Positions 8,679 through 15,750 of a DNA stretch of 64,000 nucleotides are shown piece by piece. The translations under genes and the position numbers were made by a program. Location of the stretch: the NCBI RefSeq assembly GCF_036010505.1, contig NZ_CP108569.1:3855001-3919000 (forward strand), read 5' to 3'. Within the stretch, counting starts at the first letter, position 1, and the number at the start of each line of letters is the position of its first letter. The DNA comes from Streptomyces sp. NBC_01197. Its GTDB lineage: Bacteria; Actinomycetota; Actinomycetes; Streptomycetales; Streptomycetaceae. Under the pieces are notes generated by a model. It was not told where the DNA came from. It made no database searches and worked only from the letters and a program-made list of their open reading frames with translations.

Positions 8679-9398
8679 ATGCGCGAGATCCTCGGAAGGC
8701 GACGCGGACTCCGGTTCCGGCGCAGCGGGAGGCACGCCCAGCTCGATGCGGCGCTGACCTGCGCAACCGGCTGGCACTGGCCCGTCGTTCCCGGCGTGGG
8801 GCACACCGCCTCCGCCGGCCGGGAGCGCAGTTGCGGCTGCCCCGACCCCGAGTGCGTCGTACCCGGCGCACACCCCTTCGACCCGGGGCTCCTCACGGCG
8901 ACCACGGACGAGCGCATGGTGCGCTGGTGGTGGACCAGCCGGCCTGACGCCCCGGTGATCATGGCGACGGGAGGCCGTGCGCCGTGCGCGCTCAGCCTGC
9001 CCGCTGTGGCGGGCGCACGCGCCCTGGTGGCGCTCGACCGGATGGACATGCGGATCGGGCCTGTCGTGGCGACGCCCACACGCTGGTCGCTGCTGGTCGC
9101 CCCGTACACGCTGGAGCGGCTCGGCGAACTGCTGCACGCCAAGGAGTGGGTGCCCAGCTCGCTGCGGTTCCACGGCGAGGGCGGCTATCTGGTGCTGCCG
9201 CCATCCGAGACGGGCAGGGGCCCTGTCTGGTGGGAGCGGGCCCCTTCCCCGGCGGCACGGTCGCTGCCGGGCGCGGGAGGCTCCGGCGGCGCTCGCGGTA
9301 CGGCGGCGCCCTGGCTGCCGGATGTCGAGGCGGTGGTGGACGCGCTGGTCGAGGCGAGTACCGGCGCCCCCGGCGGCGGCAGCAAACTCGCCTACTGA
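8679..9398 (+). CDS. Prim-pol-like protein (bifunctional DNA primase/polymerase family)
   Basis: 239 residues from the ATG at 8679, behind GGAAAGGAA. The sequence is typical of Streptomyces prim-pol N-terminal family proteins: a Cys/Pro-rich segment CGCPDPECVVPGAHPFDPG (about 48-66), then WWWTSRPDAPVIMATGG. The conserved DxD of active archaeo-eukaryotic primases is not obvious, so it may be non-catalytic. It is stand-alone, with no helicase domain or replication gene beside it. A hairpin at 9682-9719 lies downstream. A second prim-pol family protein is encoded at 17660-18538. Family membership is likely; the biochemical role is unknown. Confidence 0.75.
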   Translation: MREILGRRRGLRFRRSGRHAQLDAALTCATGWHWPVVPGVGHTASAGRERSCGCPDPECVVPGAHPFDPGLLTATTDERMVRWWWTSRPDAPVIMATGGRAPCALSLPAVAGARALVALDRMDMRIGPVVATPTRWSLLVAPYTLERLGELLHAKEWVPSSLRFHGEGGYLVLPPSETGRGPVWWERAPSPAARSLPGAGGSGGARGTAAPWLPDVEAVVDALVEASTGAPGGGSKLAY

Positions 9399-9681
9399 CG
9401 ACCGAGGGGCGCGCCCTGCGCGCATACGCCCTGGTGCGTACGCCCTGACGCGTACGCACCGTGAGGGCGCCGGACGGCCGGACCGGGATGCCGGCCTGCG
9501 CTGTCGGCTCCGTGGGCGGGACACGCGCCCCGCGTGAACCGGCGTGCGGGCCGCGCTTCGGAGTACGGGACAAGCGGCTTGTGTTGCGGGGGCGGACAGC
9601 GCCGGGTCGGTGCGCCGCCACTGTGCTCCGGAGGCAACTCCGCGCCCCCCGCCGGGCATTGACAGCCCGGGCATGAAAGGA

Positions 9682-9719
9682 CCCGGCCGTTGGCGACGGG
9701 GGATGCACCAACGACCGGG
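9682..9719 (+). terminator. Hairpin after the prim-pol gene
   Basis: Arms CCCGGCCGTTGG and CCAACGACCGGG pair over 12 positions with one G-T type mismatch around a 14-base loop. There is no T-run, as is common in Streptomyces. It lies between convergent genes and could act on both strands. Confidence 0.55.
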
Positions 9720-9737
9720 CTACTAGAACGGTAACAA

Positions 9738-9765
9738 GAGATCGGCGGTTCGCAAATTCGATCTC
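9738..9765. repeat. Inverted repeat GAGATCG-N14-CGATCTC
   Basis: Perfect 7-bp arms in a locally AT-richer stretch between convergent genes. It could be an operator or part of a small RNA; nothing downstream explains it. Confidence 0.4.
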
Positions 9766-9805
9766 ATGTATTCGGACAGCGACTTACCCGCGCGTATGGG
9801 CAGTT

Positions 9806-9819
9806 GTGACTGGAGTCAC
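9806..9819. promoter_or_regulatory. Perfect palindrome GTGACTGGAGTCAC (BldD-like halves)
   Basis: A 14-bp perfect palindrome with GTGA and TCAC halves, followed by C to give TCACC, which resembles the published BldD half-site. It lies 27 bp beyond the stop of the DUF5926 gene rather than before a start, so a regulatory role is uncertain. Confidence 0.35.
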
Positions 9820-9845
9820 CTGCTGTTCCGCCCGGGTCGTCACTC

Positions 9846-10829
9846 TCAGCTGAGCGTCACCTGGCGGTTGGTGAGACCGCCGCGGGCCCGGCGCTCCTCC
9901 GGAGTGAGCGGAGCGCCGGCGGCCAGGGCCCCGGCGAGCCGCTCCGCGAACTCGGCCGCGGGCTTCTCGCATTCCTCGGCGTTCATCGCGCTCGGCAGGT
10001 CCCAGACCGGCACCGTGAGCCCGTGCGCCCGGAAGGACCCGACCAGCCGGGTGCCGGTGCCGAGCGAGGAGGTGCCCGCCGCGTGCAGCCGGGCCAGGGC
10101 GTCCAGGAGCTGCTCCTCGGGGTGGAGCATCACCCAGCGCAGATGGTTCTTTTCGGGGGTCTCGCACCAGTACGCGGAGTCCACCGAGGCTAGCTTCACG
10201 GTGGGAATGACCGCCTCGTTCGCGCGCTCCAGCGAGGCGGAGACCTCCGGGGTGGCGTTCTCCGAGTCGGGCACCCAGAACTCGAAGCCGGGGTGCACCA
10301 CCGGGGCGAAGGGGGCGCCCGGGTCCAACAGGTCCTGGAGCCGGGGCCCGTCGGGGGCGGCCTGCTGACCGGCGACCGGCGTACCGGGCTCGGCGGCCAG
10401 TGCCCGCTGGAGGGTGTCGGCCAGGTCGCGGCTGAGGTCGCCGGACGGGGTGTCGTTCTGCAGGCCGAGCAGGACGGAGCCGTCGTCGCGCCGGAGCGCG
10501 GGCCAGGCCATCGGCAGCACCGTCGCGAGCGTCACGGACGGCACGCCGTCGGGCAGCCCGCCCTTGAGGGTGAGCTCCACGGTTGCCGCCGGCACCAGTT
10601 CGCGCAGCGCGACCCAGTCGCCCTCACCGGGCAGACCCTCGAAGGGGCGCTGGACCAGCTCGGCCACGGCATGTGCGGCGGCCCGGCCGTGACAGGCCTT
10701 GTAGCGGCGGCCGGAGCCGCAGGGGCAGGGCTCACGGGCCCCGACCACGGGGACGTGCTCAGCGGCGCCTGCGGAGCGGGCCCCGTTGGTTCCGTGAGGG
10801 GCCTTCGTCTGAGGACGCTTCTTCGCCAT
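9846..10829 (-). CDS. DUF5926 family protein with SEC-C motif
   Basis: 327 residues. A basic N-terminus (MAKKRPQTK) is followed by a SEC-C zinc motif REPCPCGSGRRYKACHG (about 34-50), like the C-terminal tail of SecA. The rest matches the actinobacterial DUF5926 family, for which I know no established activity. The ATG at 10829 has GGGAGAG about 11 bases upstream and starts exactly where homologues do. Longer upstream frames run into an intergenic region. The SEC-C motif suggests a zinc-mediated protein contact (in SecA, with SecB or ribosomes), but that role has not been shown here. It is followed on the minus side by the structured region 9399-9845. Confidence 0.88.
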   Translation of the reverse strand: MAKKRPQTKAPHGTNGARSAGAAEHVPVVGAREPCPCGSGRRYKACHGRAAAHAVAELVQRPFEGLPGEGDWVALRELVPAATVELTLKGGLPDGVPSVTLATVLPMAWPALRRDDGSVLLGLQNDTPSGDLSRDLADTLQRALAAEPGTPVAGQQAAPDGPRLQDLLDPGAPFAPVVHPGFEFWVPDSENATPEVSASLERANEAVIPTVKLASVDSAYWCETPEKNHLRWVMLHPEEQLLDALARLHAAGTSSLGTGTRLVGSFRAHGLTVPVWDLPSAMNAEECEKPAAEFAERLAGALAAGAPLTPEERRARGGLTNRQVTLS

Positions 10830-10949
10830 GGTGCGGCTCTCTCCCGACTGCGCTGGTCCTGTGTGTGGCGCGAGCCTATGGGATGTCCGCCCGATCGCGC
10901 GGGGGCTCACGGAGACCGGACCGCCGCTCCCCACCCGTCCGGCGCCGGA

Positions 10950-11519
10950 TCAGTCGACTCCGTCGAAGACGTCAGGGAAGTCCGAGACCTCGGCGAACTC
11001 CGGGAAGCCCGCGACAGCCGACACGGCCGGGGCCGGGAAGTCCAGCCCGTCGGCGGGCCCGCCGACGGCGAAGTCCTCACGACGCGCCTCGGTGATGAGC
11101 ACCCAGACGGTCACCTCGCCCGACGCGTTGTCCCGTACGCCCCACTCCTGAGCGAGCGCGCTGATGATGTTGAGTCCGCGGCCACCTCGTGCCGTGACCG
11201 ACGGAGTGGCTGGAACCGGTCGGGTCGGACCGCCCCCGTCCGTCACTTCCACGGTCAGTCTGCCTGCCTTGTCCACGCGCCAAGCGGCCCGCACATCGCC
11301 GTCGCCGATCTCCGTCCGGCCCAGCGGCCTGCCGTGCCGGCAGGCATTGCTGAGCAGTTCGGAAAGGATCAGTACGGCGTCGTCGACGACCGAGTCGGAC
11401 ACCCCGGTCCTGCGCAGCTGATCGCGCATCCGGCGTCTCGCTTCTCCCACGCCCGCAGGGCCATGGGGTACGGCCATGCTCGACGACGCGGGCACTTCCT
11501 GTGCCACCACCAACGCCAC
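10950..11519 (-). CDS. Second RsbW-like ATP-binding protein
   Basis: 189 residues from a GTG at 11519 that sits 8 bases after AAAGGAGG, one of the strongest ribosome binding sites in the window; this decides the start over a longer frame to 11660. The GHKL boxes are ILSELLSNACRHG (about 57-69), VEVTDGGGP and GGRGLNIISALAQEW. It is a probable anti-sigma serine kinase or a regulator of that type. The C-terminal 40 residues are Ala/Asp/Phe/Pro-rich and disordered-looking, unlike the first RsbW-like gene at 4304. It is probably transcribed alone, ending 121 bp from the start of the DUF5926 gene on the same strand. Confidence 0.88.
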   Translation of the reverse strand: MALVVAQEVPASSSMAVPHGPAGVGEARRRMRDQLRRTGVSDSVVDDAVLILSELLSNACRHGRPLGRTEIGDGDVRAAWRVDKAGRLTVEVTDGGGPTRPVPATPSVTARGGRGLNIISALAQEWGVRDNASGEVTVWVLITEARREDFAVGGPADGLDFPAPAVSAVAGFPEFAEVSDFPDVFDGVD

Positions 11520-11727
11520 CCCCGAGACCTCCTTTGCCCCCACGCCACCGATTGGATGCCCCGGTGTACTGGACCGGAAACCGGCCAAAGGAGGCCCGGT
11601 GACGCACTCGACGTGCTCGAATACGGACCGAACGCGCCGGTGCACTCCCTGTGACAGCATTAATAGGGATTGAACCGGATTAAAAAGGACTTATAAGGCG
11701 TAGCTGGCTAATCAGAAATAACTGTCG

Positions 11728-12534
11728 CTAAAGACGACCCAGTTGGGACAGGACCTGCTTCGGGCGGTTGGTGATGATCGCGTCCACGCCCAGCTCGGCG
11801 CAGAGCGCGACGTCCTCGGGCTCGTCCACGGTCCACACATGCACCTGGTGCCCGGTCCGGTGCAACCGTTCGACGTAGCCGGGGTGGTTGCGCACGATCC
11901 GCATACCGGGACCAGCGATCCCGGCACCGGCGGGCAGCCGGCCGTCGCGCAGACGCGGTGAGAGGAACTGCAGCAGATAGACGGTGGGAATGGCGGGCGC
12001 TGCGGCGGCGACCCGGTGCAGCGAACGGGCCGAGAAGCTCATGATCCGTACGGGCGACGAGTCGCCCGGCGAGGGCGAGTCCAGGCCGAAACGGGCCAGC
12101 GACGCGAGCAGTTTCTCCTCCACCTGACCGGCCCACCGGGTGGGGTGCTTGGTCTCGATGGCCAGCTCCACCCGGCGGCCCGAGTCGTGGACCAGCTCCA
12201 GCAGCCGGTCCAGGGTGAGTACGGACGTACTCTCCCGGTCCCAGTCCGGGGCCTCGTCAGGGTCCTTCCAGTTCCGCCAGGATCCGAAGTCGAGGGCGGC
12301 GAGATCGGACAGCTCCAGAGCGGAGACCGCGCCGCGGCCGTCCGACGTGCGGTTCACCCGGCGGTCGTGCACACAGACGAGATGGCCGTCGGCGGTGAGC
12401 CGCACGTCGCATTCGAGAGCGTCGGCGCCGTCCTCGATGGCGCGCGTGTACGCGGCGAGGGTGTGCTCGGGTGCGTCCTCGGACGCCCCTCGGTGAGCGA
12501 CGACCTGGATGCTGTGCTGTCGTACGTGGGTCAC
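11728..12534 (-). CDS. Glycerophosphodiester phosphodiesterase
   Basis: 268 residues forming one GDPD TIM barrel. The catalytic and metal motifs are visible: VVAHRGASEDAPEHTLAAY (His, Arg, Glu) near residues 11-29, then ALECDVRLTADGHLVCVHD (Glu, Asp, His) and later LAIETKHP. It hydrolyses glycerophosphodiesters to glycerol-3-phosphate and an alcohol. No signal peptide is present, so it acts in the cytoplasm. The GTG at 12534 is the only start close to the first motif; its ribosome binding site is weak. It is divergent from htrA with a 274-bp gap containing an inverted repeat. An AT-rich stretch (11655-11727) follows its stop. Confidence 0.93.
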   Translation of the reverse strand: MTHVRQHSIQVVAHRGASEDAPEHTLAAYTRAIEDGADALECDVRLTADGHLVCVHDRRVNRTSDGRGAVSALELSDLAALDFGSWRNWKDPDEAPDWDRESTSVLTLDRLLELVHDSGRRVELAIETKHPTRWAGQVEEKLLASLARFGLDSPSPGDSSPVRIMSFSARSLHRVAAAAPAIPTVYLLQFLSPRLRDGRLPAGAGIAGPGMRIVRNHPGYVERLHRTGHQVHVWTVDEPEDVALCAELGVDAIITNRPKQVLSQLGRL

Positions 12535-12668
12535 CGCGTCATGGTGCCACCGTGGCGGGGTAGGAGGGTGCAGAAGAGCGCGGGCAGGTGCGTGAAGGTG
12601 CGGGCTTCCCGCCCTCTCGTCCTTCTCATCCGAAATAAAGGATGTGCGGGGAGTGGGCGGGGAGAAGT

Positions 12669-12688
12669 TCAGTGGGACAACCCACTGA
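12669..12688. promoter_or_regulatory. Inverted repeat TCAGTGGG-ACAA-CCCACTGA
   Basis: Perfect 8-bp arms with a 4-base centre, lying in the 274-bp divergent region between the glycerophosphodiesterase gene (start 12534) and htrA (start 12809). Location and symmetry suit an operator for a dimeric regulator. No regulator gene is adjacent. Confidence 0.5.
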
Positions 12689-12808
12689 TACGACGAAGAT
12701 GCACAGCTCCCGTTTACAGTGCCCCGACGTGCTGTGGGAAAAGCTGTCCGCAGACACTTGCACAGCGGGACTCTGACCGAGACGACGTGGAACCGAGGAG
12801 AAAGAGCT

Positions 12809-14230
12809 GTGAGCACCGAGAACGAGGGCACCGAGGGCACGGCGGCCGAGACCGCACCACCCGCCCCGTCCGCACCTCCCGTGCCGGTTGCCGCTCCTGA
12901 GGGCACGCCCGCTTCCGCCACCGAAGCCACTGCGCAGCTCCCCGGGCCGGTGCCCGCCGACGCGCCCGAGCCCGCCCGGGCCGCGGACGCCGGCTGGCCC
13001 CCGCCGCCGCCGTCGGTTCCCGCGTACGGGGGCGGCGGCAACGGCGGATACGGGGAAGGCGGCGGCCCCGTATGGGGGGCGCCCGTCCCGGCTCCGCCCG
13101 CCGGGCCGAAGAAGCGCGCGGGCGGTCTGATCGCAGCGGTGGTCGTCGCGGCGCTGGTCGCGGGCGGTATCGGCGGCGGCATCGGGTACTTCGCCGCCGA
13201 GCACAGCGACAACGCGACGGGCTCGACGACCGTGTCGGCGCCCGGCAAGGCGCAGGAGGTCAAGCGCTCTCCGAACACCGTTGCGGGGATCGCTGCCAAG
13301 GCGCTGCCGAGCGTGGTGACCATAGAGGCGAAGAGCGGCAACGGCGACGGCGGCACGGGCACCGGCTTCATCTATGACACCCAGGGCCACATCCTCACCA
13401 ACAACCACGTGGTGGCGGAGGCGGCCGACGGGGGCACCCTGACGGCGACGTTCTCCAACGGCAAGAAGTACGACGCCGAGGTGGTCGGCCGGGCGCAGGG
13501 TTACGACGTGGCCGTCGTCAAGCTCAAGAACGCTCCCTCCGGGCTGACCCCGCTGGAGCTCGGCAACTCCGACCAGGTGGCGGTGGGCGACTCGACGATC
13601 GCGATCGGTGCGCCGTTCGGCCTGTCCAACACGGTGACGACCGGCATCGTCAGCGCCAAGAACCGCCCGGTCGCCTCGGGCGACGGCTCGGGCAGCAAGG
13701 CCTCGTACATGAGCGCCCTGCAGACCGACGCCTCGATCAACCCGGGCAACTCGGGCGGCCCGCTGCTCGACGACCGCGGGGCGGTCATCGGCATCAACTC
13801 GGCCATCCAGTCGGCCAGCAGCGGCAGCCTCGGCGGCGACTCGCAGGCCGGCTCGATCGGCCTGGGCTTCGCCATCCCGATCAGCCAGGCGAAGAACGTC
13901 GCCCAGCAGCTGATCAAGACCGGTCAGCCGGTCTACCCGGTGATCGGTGCCACGGTCGCGATGGACGAGCAGGGCAACGGCGCCAAGATCTCCGACCAGG
14001 GCGCGAGCGGCACGGCCTCGGTCGCGGCCAACGGCCCGGCGGCCAAGGCCGGTCTCAAGCCGGGCGACGTGATCACCAAGCTGGACGGCACGGCGATCGA
14101 CAGCGGCCCGACCCTGATCGGCACGATCTGGACGCACAAGCCGGGCGACAAGGTCCAGCTCACCTACAAGCGGGGCGGCAAGGAGCACACGGTCGAGGTC
14201 ACCCTGGGCCAGCGCAAGGGCGACAGCTGA
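12809..14230 (+). CDS. HtrA/DegP-like membrane-anchored serine protease
   Basis: 473 residues: a Pro/Ala-rich cytoplasmic N-terminus (1-100), one membrane helix (about 105-129), a trypsin-like domain (about 150-370) and a PDZ domain (about 380-470). The catalytic triad is visible: His200 in LTNNHVVAEA, Asp233 in GYDVAVVKL, Ser315 in NPGNSGGPLLD. The protease domain lies outside the cell, where HtrA proteins deal with misfolded envelope proteins. The GTG at 12809 follows GAGGAG; a longer frame from 12719 lacks support. A strong terminator (14246-14274) follows at once. In other bacteria htrA genes are often under two-component control, but no such system is next to this one. Confidence 0.94.
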   Translation: MSTENEGTEGTAAETAPPAPSAPPVPVAAPEGTPASATEATAQLPGPVPADAPEPARAADAGWPPPPPSVPAYGGGGNGGYGEGGGPVWGAPVPAPPAGPKKRAGGLIAAVVVAALVAGGIGGGIGYFAAEHSDNATGSTTVSAPGKAQEVKRSPNTVAGIAAKALPSVVTIEAKSGNGDGGTGTGFIYDTQGHILTNNHVVAEAADGGTLTATFSNGKKYDAEVVGRAQGYDVAVVKLKNAPSGLTPLELGNSDQVAVGDSTIAIGAPFGLSNTVTTGIVSAKNRPVASGDGSGSKASYMSALQTDASINPGNSGGPLLDDRGAVIGINSAIQSASSGSLGGDSQAGSIGLGFAIPISQAKNVAQQLIKTGQPVYPVIGATVAMDEQGNGAKISDQGASGTASVAANGPAAKAGLKPGDVITKLDGTAIDSGPTLIGTIWTHKPGDKVQLTYKRGGKEHTVEVTLGQRKGDS

Positions 14231-14245
14231 CGCGCTAGTCTGTTT

Positions 14246-14274
14246 CCCGCATCACCCCGACGGGGTGATGCGGG
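14246..14274 (+). terminator. htrA terminator overlapping the tRNA 5' end
   Basis: A perfect 13-bp stem (CCCGCATCACCCC with GGGGTGATGCGGG) around GAC, starting 16 bp after the htrA stop. The last stem base is the first G of the downstream tRNA-Ser gene. Confidence 0.8.
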
Positions 14275-14358
14275 GTGGGTTGCCCGAGCGGCCTAAGGGA
14301 ACGGTCTTGAAAACCGTCGTGGCGAGAGTCACCGTGGGTTCAAATCCCACACCCACCG
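14274..14358 (+). tRNA. tRNA-Ser (anticodon UGA)
   Basis: An 85-nt class II tRNA. Acceptor arms are GGTGGGT and ACCCACC, the anticodon stem-loop is ACGGT-CTTGAAA-ACCGT (anticodon TGA), there is a long variable arm, and the T-loop is GGTTCAAATCC. CCA is not encoded. A terminator hairpin follows at 14371. Confidence 0.97.
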
Positions 14359-14370
14359 CTTGCAGGTCAG

Positions 14371-14401
14371 AAGGGGCGCCCCCGTTCGCGGGGCGCCCCT
14401 T
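14371..14401 (+). terminator. Terminator of tRNA-Ser(UGA)
   Basis: A perfect 12-bp stem (AAGGGGCGCCCC with GGGGCGCCCCTT) around a 7-base loop, 12 bp after the tRNA. It also separates the tRNA from the convergent DUF3291 gene. Confidence 0.8.
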
Positions 14402-14423
14402 CCGCCTGACCGCTGCCCGACCG

Positions 14424-14918
14424 TCAGGGGGCGTGCGGACCGGAGATCTGCGGGGCCGTCTGCCGCGAAGGTGCGGGGTGGGGCGTGCGGAAGGTGAACG
14501 CCTCGGGGCTCTCGCCGTGTTCGCGTAGCCGCGCTATGCGCTCCATCGCCTCGGCGACGGTGGGCCGGTGGCCGGCCGGGACCCACCACATGGCCTGATG
14601 GTGCTCGGACATCCGCTCGAACCACTCCCGGCGGCGGCTCAGCAGTCGCAAGTGGTCGCTGCGGTAGGTGAACTCCTTGAGGGTCTCGACCGACTCCCAG
14701 ACCGAGCAGTTGATCAACAGCATGTCGTCATGCCCGTCCGGTCGCAGACTCGTCGAGTCCGCGCCGCCGCCGTCGACCAGCCGCCAGACGAATCCGTCGG
14801 CGTTGTCGGCGAGTGCGTTGATCTCGGGGAGCTGGGCTACGAAGTCCGCCAGGACGGGCCCGTCGAGCGGGCCGGTAATGCGTCCGACATTGACCTGGGC
14901 CAGCTGATAGGTGGTCAT
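14424..14918 (-). CDS. DUF3291 domain protein
   Basis: 164 residues matching the DUF3291 family, which has an ABM/dimeric ferredoxin-like barrel. Recognisable segments are YQLAQVNVGRITGPLDGPVL at the N-terminus and CSVWESVETLKEFTYRSDHL in the middle, with AMWWVPAGHRPTVAEAMERI near the end. No enzymatic activity is established for the family; related folds include monooxygenases. There is no signal peptide. The ATG at 14918 lies 32 bp after the stop of the SufR-like regulator on the same strand, so the two probably form a bicistronic unit. A divergent or oxidative-stress role would be inference only. Confidence 0.85.
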   Translation of the reverse strand: MTTYQLAQVNVGRITGPLDGPVLADFVAQLPEINALADNADGFVWRLVDGGGADSTSLRPDGHDDMLLINCSVWESVETLKEFTYRSDHLRLLSRRREWFERMSEHHQAMWWVPAGHRPTVAEAMERIARLREHGESPEAFTFRTPHPAPSRQTAPQISGPHAP

Positions 14919-14950
14919 GACGACAGCATGGCGGCCCGGGCTTTCTACCG

Positions 14951-15658
14951 TCAAGCTCTATTAGTTTTAGAAGTCAAGGCGACGCAACACCCCACCGGCA
15001 GCGGGTCCATTGCGGCCGTCCAGTCCTCGCCCCCGGCGCAGCCGGGCAGCAGACCCTCGATGTACGCCAGGTTCATCCCGCAGGTGAGCGCCGGGAATTC
15101 GTCCGCCAAGGCGTGGAACGGGCAGTTGTTCAGGCGGACGGTCGTCCCGTCCAGGTAGGGCTCGTAGCCGCGCGAACGCAGCACCGCGACGAGATCGTCC
15201 TCCACCGAGACGGGACCGTCCGCGCCGGCCGGAACCTCCGCGGCCCCCGCCGCCCGCGCAGCCGACTGCAACTCCCGGTCCAGCCCGGCGCCGTCGACCA
15301 CCTCGGCGAGGAGCCGGCCCGCGGAGCCGTACGAACGGGGCGGCAGCGAAACCGTCCGCTCGCCCGGCGCTCGCAGATACAGCTTCGACGGGCGGCCCGC
15401 TCCCGGCCCGGTGCGCCCGGACAGCCGCCGGTAGGTGACGGCCAACAGCCCGGCCTCGACCAGCTTGTCCAAGTGGAAGGCGGCCAGGGAGCGGGAGACA
15501 CCGGCCGCCTCGGCTGCCGCGTCGCGGCTCGTCGCGCCCGGCGTCGCGACCACGTACCGGTACAGCCTGCGCCGCACCGGCTCCGCCAGCGCGCCCACGG
15601 CTTCCAAGGCCTCGTCCTCGATGGCATCGCTGTCTTCGCTTTCGTTCCCGCTGCTCAC
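14951..15658 (-). CDS. SufR-like winged-helix regulator with C-terminal cysteines
   Basis: 235 residues: an acidic leader, a winged helix-turn-helix (about 20-95, with DAAAEAAGVSRSLAAFHLDK as recognition region) and a C-terminal domain of the COG2345 type. The last third has cysteines in the contexts LNNCPFHALA, LTCGMNL, LLPGCAGG and VGCCVAL, a pattern like the Fe-S-binding cysteines of SufR repressors. It may therefore sense an Fe-S cluster or metal. The suf operon is not adjacent, so the regulon differs or is distant. It is followed after 32 bp by the DUF3291 gene. Domain assignment is good; the Fe-S ligand role is inferred from spacing. Confidence 0.82.
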   Translation of the reverse strand: MSSGNESEDSDAIEDEALEAVGALAEPVRRRLYRYVVATPGATSRDAAAEAAGVSRSLAAFHLDKLVEAGLLAVTYRRLSGRTGPGAGRPSKLYLRAPGERTVSLPPRSYGSAGRLLAEVVDGAGLDRELQSAARAAGAAEVPAGADGPVSVEDDLVAVLRSRGYEPYLDGTTVRLNNCPFHALADEFPALTCGMNLAYIEGLLPGCAGGEDWTAAMDPLPVGCCVALTSKTNRA

Positions 15659-15750
15659 GCCGCGAGTCTAGGATGACGCCCGATTCGCGCCCGGCAGCTG
15701 GTCTCGGCTGGGCTGCGTGGGGGGAACCGGAGGAAGACGGCCGTCCTCCC

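Larger units (their letters stand above)
9399..9845. other. Structured convergent intergenic region
   Basis: The 447 bp between two convergent genes hold no credible coding frame. They contain CGTACG-type repeats (about 9420-9465), a 12-bp hairpin (9682-9719), a 7-bp inverted repeat around a 14-base loop (9738-9765) and a perfect GTGACT-GG-AGTCAC palindrome (9806-9819). The 9720-9830 part is less GC-rich than its surroundings. The density of structure would suit terminators or a small RNA, but no promoter was identified. Confidence 0.5.
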
